A DNA stretch of 64,000 nt from Pseudomonas sp. S30 (lineage in GTDB: Bacteria > Pseudomonadota > Gammaproteobacteria > Pseudomonadales > Pseudomonadaceae): the NCBI RefSeq assembly GCF_016518545.1, contig NZ_JACVTO010000019.1, positions 1 through 64,000 on the forward strand, given 5' to 3'. Below the pieces are notes generated by a model. That model did no database searches. It saw nothing but the letters and a program-made list of their open reading frames with translations, and was not told where the DNA came from. Positions 1-7,414 of this stretch are shown piece after piece; positions within the stretch are counted from its first letter, which is position 1, and every line of letters starts with the position of its first letter. The position numbers and the translations under genes were made by a program.

Positions 1-123
1 GCCATTTCCCCGACAATTAAGAGGCGTCCGCGAAGCGCGTAGGATACTTCCCAAGCTCCAAGAGCCAAAGCTTACTGCCACTGTTTCAGAATATTCCCAC
101 GCCCGTTCACGCCCGGCCATCTC

Positions 124-1014
124 TCAAGTTCGCCCGGTAGGCCAAACCAGCACCTTGAAGATCCGTTGCCCATACAACCCCACCGCCAGGCCGAGCACCA
201 CCAGGACCACCGCCAGCACCTTGCTCGCCGATAGACGCTCGCCGAACACCAGTGCCGAGCCGAGCAGGCCGAAGATCGGCACCAGCAATGAGAGCGGCGC
301 CACGGTGGACACCGGGTACTTCTTGAGCAGCGAGTTCCAGATCCAGTAGGCGAACAGCGTGTTGGGATACACCTGGAACAGGATCGACGCCACGGCCGTC
401 GTGCTCAGCTGCTCGACCAGCGCGACATAGCCGGCGCTACCGTTCACCCCGTAGTCCAGCGCGAAGAGCGGGAGCGGCGCGAAGGCGCTGGACCACACCA
501 GAAAGGCGAATACATCCGCAGTTCTGGCTTTCTTGATGATGACGTTGGCCACGCTCCACGACACGGCGCCCAGCAGCACCAGCACTACGCCGGGCAATGA
601 CACCGAGCCGTCGGTGATGCCGATGATGCACAGCAGCCCGGCGAGGGCCAGCAGCATACCCAGAACCTGAAAGCGGTTGAGCGCCTCCTTGAACACCACG
701 GCGCCCAACAGGAGGGTGAAGAAGGCGCTGAATTGCAGCACCAGCGAGGCGATACCTGGTGACAGCCCGGCCTTGATGCCCAGGTTCACCACGCCCCACA
801 GGCCGATGCCGAACACCAGGCCGTAGCCGATGAGGTAGCGCCAGGGCACATTGGGCTTGCCCACGAAGACGATGGCCGGCAATGCGCACAGGCTGAAGCG
901 GATACCCGCCAGGATGAACGGGTCGACGGTGGCCAGGCCCAGTTTGATCACCGAGAAATTGATGCCCCAGATAGCGGTGACCAGCAGGGCCAGAACGACG
1001 TGCAGTGGTTTCAT
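124..1014 (-). CDS. EamA/DMT-family membrane exporter
   Basis: A 296-residue inner-membrane protein made almost entirely of hydrophobic segments, with the two-repeat, ten-helix layout of EamA drug/metabolite transporters (conserved start around AIWGINFSVIK and a second repeat after about residue 145). Family members export amino acids and related small metabolites. The ATG at 1014 is preceded by a GAAGG ribosome site. It lies 84 bp downstream of the MFS gene on the same strand, so the two may be co-transcribed. Together with the MFS and LysE genes nearby it gives three exporter families beside one biosynthetic operon, which suggests product export or self-protection. The substrate cannot be read from the sequence. 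Confidence 0.85.
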   Translation of the reverse strand: MKPLHVVLALLVTAIWGINFSVIKLGLATVDPFILAGIRFSLCALPAIVFVGKPNVPWRYLIGYGLVFGIGLWGVVNLGIKAGLSPGIASLVLQFSAFFTLLLGAVVFKEALNRFQVLGMLLALAGLLCIIGITDGSVSLPGVVLVLLGAVSWSVANVIIKKARTADVFAFLVWSSAFAPLPLFALDYGVNGSAGYVALVEQLSTTAVASILFQVYPNTLFAYWIWNSLLKKYPVSTVAPLSLLVPIFGLLGSALVFGERLSASKVLAVVLVVLGLAVGLYGQRIFKVLVWPTGRT

Positions 1015-1098
1015 GTATCGGTCGCCTTCGAAGCGGGAGGTGATGTGATGTGCGTCAGGTTGCTGGAGAGGTGCGTCGGCGCATGTCCGGCCGAGGTA

Positions 1099-2358
1099 TC
1101 ACCTGGCCGTGGCCTGCAGCCCCAGCCAGTACAGCAGGCCCGCGGCGCTGATGGCCGCGCCCAGCAGGCACACGCCGAGCCAGCCCGCCTGGGCGTAGGT
1201 GTAGGTCGCGGCGATCGCGCCCAGCCCGCTGCCCAAGGAGTAGAAGCACATGTAGGCGCCTACCAGGCGGCTCTGCGCATCGGGTCGGGCGGCGAAGATC
1301 AGGCTCTGGTTGGTGACGTGCACGGCCTGTACCGCGAAGTCCAGCAGGACCACCCCCAGGATGAGTGCCAGCAATGAATGGTGCACGAATGCGCTGGGCA
1401 GCCATGACAAGGTCAGCAGCGTCAGGGCTATGCCTGTGGTGCGGTTGCCCTTGCCTTGGTCGGCCAGCCGACCGGCCCGCGATGCGGCCAGTGCGCCGGC
1501 CACGCCCGCCAGCCCGAACAGACCGATCTGGGTCGGCGAGAGTGCAAGGTCGGGTGCGCTCAGCGGCAGCACCATGGCTGTCCATAGCACGCTGAAGGCA
1601 GCGAAGATCAGCAGCGCGAAGGTGCCGCGCACCCGCAGCGTGCGCTCGGTGAGCAACAGCTGCCACATCGAGCGCAGCAGTGCCAGGTAGCCCGTCTTCA
1701 CGTTCGGCATGGCGGTCGTCGGCAGGACTCGCCACAGCACTAGCGCCATGCTGGCCATCAACGCCGCCGAGACGAAGTAGACACTGCGCCAGCCCGCCAG
1801 ATCCGCCAGGGTGCCGGACACCAAGCGCGCCAGCAGGATGCCCAGCACCACACCGCTGGTGACGGTTCCGACGGCCTGGCCGCGCTGTGTCGGGCCGGCC
1901 AGGGCGGCTGCATAGGCCACCACCACCTGAATCAACACCGCCATCAGGCCCACCAGCACCATGGCGCCCATCAGCACGCTCCCCCGCTGCGCGATACCGA
2001 CGATGCACAGCGCCAAGGCCGATAGCAGCAGTTGTGTGAGGATGAGTGTCTTGCGATGAAGCAGGTCGCCCAGTGGCACGACGAACAGCAAGCCGGCGGC
2101 ATAGCCCGCCTGGGTAGCCGTGACCACCAGGCCGATGCCGCTGGCGGGGAGCGAGAGCTCCCTGGCCATCGACTCCAGCAGGGGCTGGGCGAGATAGACG
2201 GTGGCGACGGCCAGGGCGCAGGTTACGGCGAACAGGAATGTGAGGGCACTGCTCAAGCCGGCCCCGTGGGCCGTGCCGATGAGCGGTGTGCAGGATACAG
2301 GTGCCGCTTTATCAGCGGCCGATACCTGTTTCCCCGATGATTCAGGCGTATCCTGCAT
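1099..2358 (-). CDS. MFS transporter
   Basis: A 419-residue twelve-helix major facilitator. The N-terminal half shows VYLAQPLLESMARELSLP and the loop motif GDLLHRKTLIL between helices 2 and 3, as in YnfM-like drug/arabinose efflux proteins. The first 40 residues are a polar cytoplasmic tail. The start at 2358 has an AAGGGA site 8 nt upstream. It is divergent from the HxlR regulator, and the 143-bp gap between them carries two perfect inverted repeats, so it is probably the regulator's main target. Export of a toxic small molecule is the likely role; the substrate is unknown. Confidence 0.87.
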   Translation of the reverse strand: MQDTPESSGKQVSAADKAAPVSCTPLIGTAHGAGLSSALTFLFAVTCALAVATVYLAQPLLESMARELSLPASGIGLVVTATQAGYAAGLLFVVPLGDLLHRKTLILTQLLLSALALCIVGIAQRGSVLMGAMVLVGLMAVLIQVVVAYAAALAGPTQRGQAVGTVTSGVVLGILLARLVSGTLADLAGWRSVYFVSAALMASMALVLWRVLPTTAMPNVKTGYLALLRSMWQLLLTERTLRVRGTFALLIFAAFSVLWTAMVLPLSAPDLALSPTQIGLFGLAGVAGALAASRAGRLADQGKGNRTTGIALTLLTLSWLPSAFVHHSLLALILGVVLLDFAVQAVHVTNQSLIFAARPDAQSRLVGAYMCFYSLGSGLGAIAATYTYAQAGWLGVCLLGAAISAAGLLYWLGLQATAR

Positions 2359-2376
2359 GGGGCTATCCCTTGAATG

Positions 2377-2393
2377 GGTTTCAAAAAGAAACC
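2377..2393. promoter_or_regulatory. inverted repeat in MFS/HxlR divergent region
   Basis: Perfect inverted repeat GGTTTC-AAAAA-GAAACC lying 19 bp upstream of the MFS start codon. It could be an operator for the adjacent HxlR regulator or overlap the MFS promoter. Its function is inferred only from position and symmetry. Confidence 0.4.
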
Positions 2394-2418
2394 AGATGGC
2401 CGATTCTCATCCAGGCAA

Positions 2419-2433
2419 GTTGCTAAAAGCAAC
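2419..2433. promoter_or_regulatory. candidate HxlR operator
   Basis: Perfect inverted repeat GTTGCT-AAA-AGCAAC in the divergent intergenic region. HxlR/DUF24 regulators commonly bind short palindromes of the TACT-N-AGTA type, and this element has the same architecture (TTGCT..AGCAA). It sits between the two divergent genes, where it could control both. Confidence 0.5.
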
Positions 2434-2501
2434 CAATTGTTGAATGCACCTTCTTATCTCGTCGCTTGGGCGCTTCACGTCCGAGCGGCCATTGGAGAAC
2501 C

Positions 2502-2957
2502 ATGGCCAAGCACGAACTCATGGCACGCAGTGAATGCCCGGTGGCGCGCACGCTCGAGGCCATCGGCGACCGCTGGATCCTGATGATCCTTCGCGAAGCA
2601 TTCGATGGTGTAAGCCGCTTCAGCGATTTCCAGCGGCGCCTGGGCGTGGCCAGGAACATCCTCACGGTCAAGCTCAAGGCGCTGGTCGAGCTGGGTATCT
2701 TCGAGGTGCAGCCGGCCTCCGATGGCAGTGCCTACAAGGAGTACGTCCTGACCGAAATGGGCCAGGCGACGTTTCCCATCGTCATCAGCCTGCGCCAATG
2801 GGGAGAGCGCTTTCTGTACCGCCCAGGCGAAATGCACTCGGTCCTGCTGGACAACGCATCGGCCCAGCCTGTGCAGGCCCTCACCGTGCGCGCTCGGGAC
2901 GGCAAGGCGCTGGGCCCGCAGGACTGTCACCGAAGCCTGATCAGACGCGAGGACTGA
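2502..2957 (+). CDS. HxlR-family transcriptional regulator
   Basis: 151 residues with the single winged-helix domain of HxlR proteins: CPVARTLEAIGDRWILMILRE at the start (the family's conserved cysteine followed by GDRW), then FSDFQRRLGVARNILTVKLKAL as the recognition region and LTEMGQ in the wing. The ATG at 2502 is chosen because GGAG precedes it; an in-frame TTG at 2466 lacks a good site. It is divergent from the MFS gene. Members often respond to electrophiles or quinones through the N-terminal cysteine, so it may sense the exported compound. That is inference. Confidence 0.88.
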   Translation: MAKHELMARSECPVARTLEAIGDRWILMILREAFDGVSRFSDFQRRLGVARNILTVKLKALVELGIFEVQPASDGSAYKEYVLTEMGQATFPIVISLRQWGERFLYRPGEMHSVLLDNASAQPVQALTVRARDGKALGPQDCHRSLIRRED

Positions 2958-2983
2958 CCGCCAGCCTCACCCGGCACCTTGCT

Positions 2984-3014
2984 GTGCGCCCGCCATACTG
3001 CCTGGCGGGCGCAC
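2984..3014. terminator. hairpin between convergent HxlR and LysE genes
   Basis: A perfect 12-bp stem (GTGCGCCCGCCA / TGGCGGGCGCAC) with a 7-nt loop sits exactly between the two convergent stop codons. There is no strong T-run on either side. It is probably a bidirectional transcription barrier or mRNA end stabiliser. Confidence 0.6.
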
Positions 3015-3018
3015 CGGC

Positions 3019-3645
3019 TCAATCCAGTGGCTTGCGCATCAGGATGTCGACGGCGAAAGCGCCGAGCACGGCACCGGAGACCCAGCGCTGGGCACGCATG
3101 GCCTTGGGTCGCGCAGTCAGGAAGCGGCTCACCCGTGCCGCTGCGAGGACGATCAGACCATTGACGGTCACGGCGATGCTGATCTGCACCAACCCCAGCT
3201 GCATGTACTGTTGCAGGGTCGACCCTGCAGCGGGGTTGATGAACTGAGGAATGAGTGCCGAGTACATCAAGGCGATCTTGGGGTTGAGCAAGTTGGTCAC
3301 CAGGCCCATGGTGAACAGCTTGCGCGGCGAATGCGGTGGCAATTCGCGCGCTTCGAAGGGCGAAGAACCGCGAATCATGTTCCACGCCAGATACCCCAGA
3401 TAGAAGGCCCCGGCGATGCGCACCACGTCATAGGCCATCGGCACGGCCTTGAACAGGGCTGACAGGCCGAGGCCTGAGGCGACCAGGTAACAGATGAAGC
3501 CCAGTGCCACGCCAGCGAGCGAGATCATGCCGGCCAAGCGTCCCTGGGAAATCGCTCTGGAGGTGAGGTACACCATGTTGGGACCTGGAGTCAGGACCAT
3601 ACCCAGGGCGATGATCGCTACGCCTATCAAGTTTTCCACTGGCAT
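3019..3645 (-). CDS. LysE-family amino-acid exporter
   Basis: A 208-residue membrane protein of the LysE/RhtB family. It begins MPVENLIGVAIIALGMVLTPGPNM, which contains the family hallmark TPGPNM, and then has about six helices, with NLLNPKIALMYSALIPQFI in the middle as is typical. The ATG at 3645 is chosen for its GCAGGAG site; upstream in-frame codons do not resemble the family. It follows the second ATP-grasp gene by 183 bp on the same strand and is probably the last gene of the biosynthetic operon. LysE proteins export amino acids and homoserine-like compounds, which fits an amino-acid-derived product. Confidence 0.88.
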   Translation of the reverse strand: MPVENLIGVAIIALGMVLTPGPNMVYLTSRAISQGRLAGMISLAGVALGFICYLVASGLGLSALFKAVPMAYDVVRIAGAFYLGYLAWNMIRGSSPFEARELPPHSPRKLFTMGLVTNLLNPKIALMYSALIPQFINPAAGSTLQQYMQLGLVQISIAVTVNGLIVLAAARVSRFLTARPKAMRAQRWVSGAVLGAFAVDILMRKPLD

Positions 3646-3828
3646 CCGAATTGCTCCTGCAAATGTTGAGTGTGCGCTAGGTGCGGTCTTGCGCCGGCGC
3701 CCAGCGTCCACGGGCCATCCCTGCCAGCGCCCGAGCGAAGAGGGGCGCCTGTGAGACGTCGATGATGACATGCGTTGAGCGCCCGGCGAAAGTGGTACTC
3801 ACGGTTACGTCTGGGTCGCCGTGGGTGG

Positions 3829-5028
3829 TCATGCCGAGGCGCTCCAGGCCTTCGCCAGGTGCTCGAAGATTCGCTCCACATCCCGCACCAGCGCCGGTCG
3901 ATCGAAGCTGCGCAGGCGCAGGCGCGTGCGGGCGCCCTCGTACACCCCGCTAGGCGCACTGGCGGTCAGGGCACCCTGCGCCCAGTACAGCGTATCCAGC
4001 GGCGTGCGCATCAGGCTCTCGCGGCGGCCGATGACCCAGGCACCGCGCTCGGCATGCAACGGGCGGCCGTCGCGGCTACGGGTGCGGGCGTGATCGCGCT
4101 GCTGGCTGCTGGCCTGGGTCTGCAGCTCCCAGGCGATGCCGACCAGGTCTATGTCACGCACTTCGCGCCAGAGAAATGGAATCTCCGCACCGCCGACGCG
4201 TGCGCCGATCTCCAGAAAGTGCAAGTCCTGGCCATCGTCGAACAGTTCCAGGTGGAAGACGATTTCGCGCTCACCGGCGAAGGCCTCGAGCAACGTGGCC
4301 ACTCGCCCGGCGATGGCGCGCTCGTGGTCGTCCGCTTCCAGCTCGATGCTGCCCAGCGCGCTGTCCGGTCCGAAGTCGGCGCAGCTGTTGACGTAGCGCG
4401 AAGCGGTCAGGACGACGATGCGCTCGCCGTCCCACCAACCGTCCACGTGCAGAATCGGTGCTGCGCAGAACGCCTGCACCATCATCGGCTCGGTGTGTGG
4501 CGTGTCCAGCAGGCTCAGGTCTTGCGCCTGGCGCAGGATCCGTACACCGCGACTGGCAGTGCCATAGCGCGGTTTGAGCACCAGCGGAAAACCCCGTTCG
4601 CTCAGCAACTGCTGCACCGCCTGCGGATCGTCGGCGCTCACCGCCGGCAGGATCGCGATCGCCGATTGTCCAGCGGCGATCTCGAGCATGCTCAGCTTGT
4701 CGCGAAAGCGTTCGGTCCACGCTCGCGGATCACCCGGTACGCCCCACCGCTCGCGAATCGTCGCAGCATTGAGCAGGTCGCCCTCGTTGAGCGCCACCAC
4801 CCGATGCGGGACGCCGTGCAGGTCGATCAGGCGCTGCGCCTCGGCCATGACTGCAGCGGCGTCGTCCAGCGAGCCCAGCGCCGAGAGCGAGGCCAGCCGA
4901 TCCCGTGGCAGGGACTGCGCGGATTCGGCGGTGCAGATCGCGCGGATCTGCATGCCTGGCTCGAGGCCGTAACGCTCGTAGAGTGCCTGGCGCCCCACCC
5001 AGCGGTGCAGGCACAGCACGTAACTCAT
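3829..5028 (-). CDS. ATP-grasp ligase 2 of the biosynthetic operon
   Basis: 399 residues. The central and C-terminal parts are an ATP-grasp fold: FPLVLKPRYGTASRGVRIL around residues 145-165 is the ATP-binding lysine/glycine loop, and IVFHLELFDDGQDLHFLEIGARVGG further on carries the Mg2+-binding Glu and Glu-Ile-x-x-Arg elements. Enzymes of this type activate a carboxylate as acyl phosphate and couple it to an amine. The start overlaps the stop of the preceding ATP-grasp gene as ATGA, so translation is coupled. The likely job is a second peptide or amide bond in the same pathway; neither substrate nor partner can be read from the sequence. Confidence 0.83.
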   Translation of the reverse strand: MSYVLCLHRWVGRQALYERYGLEPGMQIRAICTAESAQSLPRDRLASLSALGSLDDAAAVMAEAQRLIDLHGVPHRVVALNEGDLLNAATIRERWGVPGDPRAWTERFRDKLSMLEIAAGQSAIAILPAVSADDPQAVQQLLSERGFPLVLKPRYGTASRGVRILRQAQDLSLLDTPHTEPMMVQAFCAAPILHVDGWWDGERIVVLTASRYVNSCADFGPDSALGSIELEADDHERAIAGRVATLLEAFAGEREIVFHLELFDDGQDLHFLEIGARVGGAEIPFLWREVRDIDLVGIAWELQTQASSQQRDHARTRSRDGRPLHAERGAWVIGRRESLMRTPLDTLYWAQGALTASAPSGVYEGARTRLRLRSFDRPALVRDVERIFEHLAKAWSASA

Positions 5029-6281
5029 GCCTTGTGCTCCATGATGAAGTGCACGGCCTGCACCAGTTCATCGCCGAGGCGCACGGCGTCCTCACGCGAG
5101 GTGCCGGTGGCCAGCACATAGCCCGACACGCAGTCGGCAACCGTGTCCAGGGGCGGGATCGTGTCGCCTTCGTGTTTCTGGATGACCACCGCCTGCTGCG
5201 CCTCGCCGAGTTCGAACAGGAAGGGCAGGAACACACGTGGCGTCTCGCCCGGGCGGGTGTGGCGGACATCCACCTCAGGCTTGAGGTCCAGCTCGACCTT
5301 GCGCACGGTGCCAGGGGTGGGCACGAAGAACTGGATCGCCGCGCCGGCCTTGGGCTGGGGCGACTGCAGCGGCAGCTCGTCGATGCCCAGCGGCACCGTC
5401 AGGAACATCCGGTTCAGGTCCAGGCCGAACGCGCGGCGTACCAGCTCCGGTGCCCCGGAACCTGCCAGGCGTGCGTGCGACTCCAGCACCCTCGGGCCCT
5501 TTTCGGTCAGCACGAACTCGCTGTGCGACGGCCCTTCCACCAGTTCCACGGCATCGAGCAGCCGGCAGGTCATGTCCATGAGTTCCGGCAGCCATTTCGC
5601 GGCGTCGGTGCTGGGGGTGCTGACTTCCCATTCCACGTACTTGTCGTTCATGCGGTATTGCGAGTAACCGATGGGCAGATGACGGCCTTCGAAGGAGAAC
5701 GAGTCGACGCTGACCACCGGGCCATCGAGGTACTCCTCGATGATGATGTGGGACACCTGGGCCTGCTTGAGCGCTTGCCAGGCCTGGGTTGCCGAGTCGG
5801 CGTCGGAGCAGGGGTGGATGTGCAGACTCGCCACCCCTTCGGCGGGCTTGAGCACGCAGCGGCCATGCTCGGCCACGAAGTCGATGGCGTCCTGGGCGCA
5901 GGTCACGTGGCGATAGGCGACCGGGCTGAGATCGTGCTCGGCCAGCAGTTGACGCATGGCCACCTTGTCCTTGAGCAAGTGAGCCGTCTTGTAAGAGACG
6001 CCGACGAGCTGGAAATGGTCGACGACCTTGCCGGTGGACTCGCCCGCCACTTCGGTGGTGGTGATGATGCGCTCGAAGGGCCGCTCGCGGTGCAGCGGTT
6101 CGAGCACCTCGATGATCGCTGCTGCGTCGTCCAGCGGCGCATGCACCACCTGTTCGCAGTGGTTGAGGATGTCCTCTTCGTAATCGCCTGGCTGATGCAC
6201 CAGCACGACATCGATACCCAAGGCCTTGGCGCCGTGAATCGGGGCAGGACGACCACCGATGACTGCAATACGCTTGTTCAT
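5025..6281 (-). CDS. ATP-grasp ligase 1 (L-amino-acid-ligase-like)
   Basis: 418 residues. The Rossmann-like N-terminus (MNKRIAVIGGRPAPI) is followed by an ATP-grasp domain with CVLKPAEGVASLHI (ATP-binding lysine) and the stretch GPSHSEFVLTEKGPRVLESHARLAG, which closely follows the pattern of BacD-type L-amino-acid ligases. These make dipeptides from free amino acids via an acyl phosphate. The ATG at 6281 is chosen for the upstream AGGAAG; an in-frame extension to 6395 would overlap the oxygenase gene. It starts 34 bp after the oxygenase stop and overlaps the second ATP-grasp gene by 4 bp. Two tandem but dissimilar ligases suggest two sequential couplings. Confidence 0.85.
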   Translation of the reverse strand: MNKRIAVIGGRPAPIHGAKALGIDVVLVHQPGDYEEDILNHCEQVVHAPLDDAAAIIEVLEPLHRERPFERIITTTEVAGESTGKVVDHFQLVGVSYKTAHLLKDKVAMRQLLAEHDLSPVAYRHVTCAQDAIDFVAEHGRCVLKPAEGVASLHIHPCSDADSATQAWQALKQAQVSHIIIEEYLDGPVVSVDSFSFEGRHLPIGYSQYRMNDKYVEWEVSTPSTDAAKWLPELMDMTCRLLDAVELVEGPSHSEFVLTEKGPRVLESHARLAGSGAPELVRRAFGLDLNRMFLTVPLGIDELPLQSPQPKAGAAIQFFVPTPGTVRKVELDLKPEVDVRHTRPGETPRVFLPFLFELGEAQQAVVIQKHEGDTIPPLDTVADCVSGYVLATGTSREDAVRLGDELVQAVHFIMEHKA

Positions 6282-6315
6282 GCAAACTTCCTGTTCGAGT
6301 GAGGATGGGGTGGGT

Positions 6316-7272
6316 TCAGTTGCCGTAGACCCGGCGCAGCCAGCGCGCCTGGCCTTCGGGCAGGGGTTTGAAGGCCCTGCGCCGGTGCAGCACACGGGTG
6401 TTCTTGAAGATGAAGAAATCCCCGGGTTGCAGCACCAGTTCGATGCCGCGAACCTGGCCGAGCACCGCGCGCAATTGGCTCAGCGCGGCCTCTGCACGAG
6501 GGTTCAGGGCCGTGACGATGCCGTCGTCGAAGCGCAGTCGATAGCCATCGGCACCGCGCTCCAGAATCGGCATCACCCGGTGCGGGCCGTCGAACCCTTC
6601 GTTCGAAGCCGGTGCGCCGAAGGCATAGCTCGGCTCGCTCAGGTGCTCGATGGCCCAGCTGGGCAGTTGCGCCAGGACATGGTCGATGCAGACGATGTCG
6701 GTCGACGCCTGCTCCTGATTGCGCACTGCGATGAAGGCCAGGTAATTGGGCACGCTGCGAGCGACGTCCTGAGCCTGGTCGCCGAACGGCCAGTTAGGGT
6801 TGTCGGTGTGCCATGAGAAGTCGACGTCCGCACCCCATGAGCTGGTGGTGCCGACGGCGTGGGCTACTGGAACGACATTGCGCACCAGTTTGCCGAGGTT
6901 CTCGTATTCCACGGCATGGCAGCGCACGCCGAGCAGGTCGAGCATGCCGAAATGCAGCAAGTCGAAGTCCAGTACGCACTCGGCCTCGGGCAGGAACCCG
7001 TCGCAGGGCGAGCGCACCTCGGTGCTGAGCTCGATGCCACGCAGCAGCAAGGCCTTGTAGCCGCTGCCGGGAAACGCGGCGATGGCCTGCAGCACTTCGT
7101 TGTTCAAGGTCGAGCGCAGCAATTGCGCGCCGACCCTGCCGACGTGCTCGGCACGGTGCGCAGGGGTGCCCAGCTGTTGGCGGCAGTGCGTCAGGGCCTG
7201 CCGGTCGAAGCCTGCCACCTTCAGCATTTGGACGACCGAAGCCTGGTGTACGTCCAAGGCCATGAGGCTCAT
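6316..7272 (-). CDS. clavaminate-synthase-like Fe(II)/2-oxoglutarate oxygenase
   Basis: 318 residues. The facial triad is visible as H155-x-D157 in SWHTDNPNWPF and the distal H296 in NTRVLHRRRAF, with R310/R313 downstream to hold 2-oxoglutarate. The overall pattern (long N-terminal helical part, HxD in mid-protein, LQPGDFFIFKNTRVLH) matches the clavaminate synthase / VioC / AsnO group, which hydroxylates or desaturates free or carrier-bound amino acids at C-beta or C-gamma. Its ATG overlaps the stop of the 38-residue ORF as ATGA. In this operon it probably oxidises an amino-acid side chain; the exact reaction is unknown. Confidence 0.85.
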   Translation of the reverse strand: MSLMALDVHQASVVQMLKVAGFDRQALTHCRQQLGTPAHRAEHVGRVGAQLLRSTLNNEVLQAIAAFPGSGYKALLLRGIELSTEVRSPCDGFLPEAECVLDFDLLHFGMLDLLGVRCHAVEYENLGKLVRNVVPVAHAVGTTSSWGADVDFSWHTDNPNWPFGDQAQDVARSVPNYLAFIAVRNQEQASTDIVCIDHVLAQLPSWAIEHLSEPSYAFGAPASNEGFDGPHRVMPILERGADGYRLRFDDGIVTALNPRAEAALSQLRAVLGQVRGIELVLQPGDFFIFKNTRVLHRRRAFKPLPEGQARWLRRVYGN

Positions 7273-7385
7273 GGCTGGCGCTTCAGGTAGGAGGTGGCGC
7301 GCGGGTCGGGATGGCGCGCAAAACGCGCACCGCGACGGATGAACGGGCCGAACAGCGACAACAGAGACACGACGACGTAACTCAT
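7269..7385 (-). CDS. 38-residue small protein coupled to the oxygenase
   Basis: A short ORF of 38 codons. Its strong ribosome site AGGGAAGG lies 7 nt from the ATG, and its TGA overlaps the oxygenase ATG (ATGA). The peptide starts MSYVVVSLLSLFGPF, a hydrophobic segment, then turns basic (RRGARFARHPDPR) and ends SYLKRQP. It has no recognisable domain. It starts 29 bp after the carbamoyltransferase stop. The purpose-built ribosome site and coupling argue that it is translated. It could be a scaffold peptide, a membrane-associated activator of the oxygenase, or only a coupling leader. The gvg cluster of P. fluorescens WH6 is reported to need two ORFs of this size. Confidence 0.62.
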   Translation of the reverse strand: MSYVVVSLLSLFGPFIRRGARFARHPDPRATSYLKRQP

Positions 7386-7414
7386 GGATGCACCTTCCCT
7401 AGTGGTTGAACGAC

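Noticed and set aside
3646..3828. A further small ORF in the 183-bp gap before the LysE gene
   Set aside because: The in-frame codons upstream of 3645 lack a ribosome site and do not look like a conserved peptide; no ORF with the AGGGAAGG site was found there.
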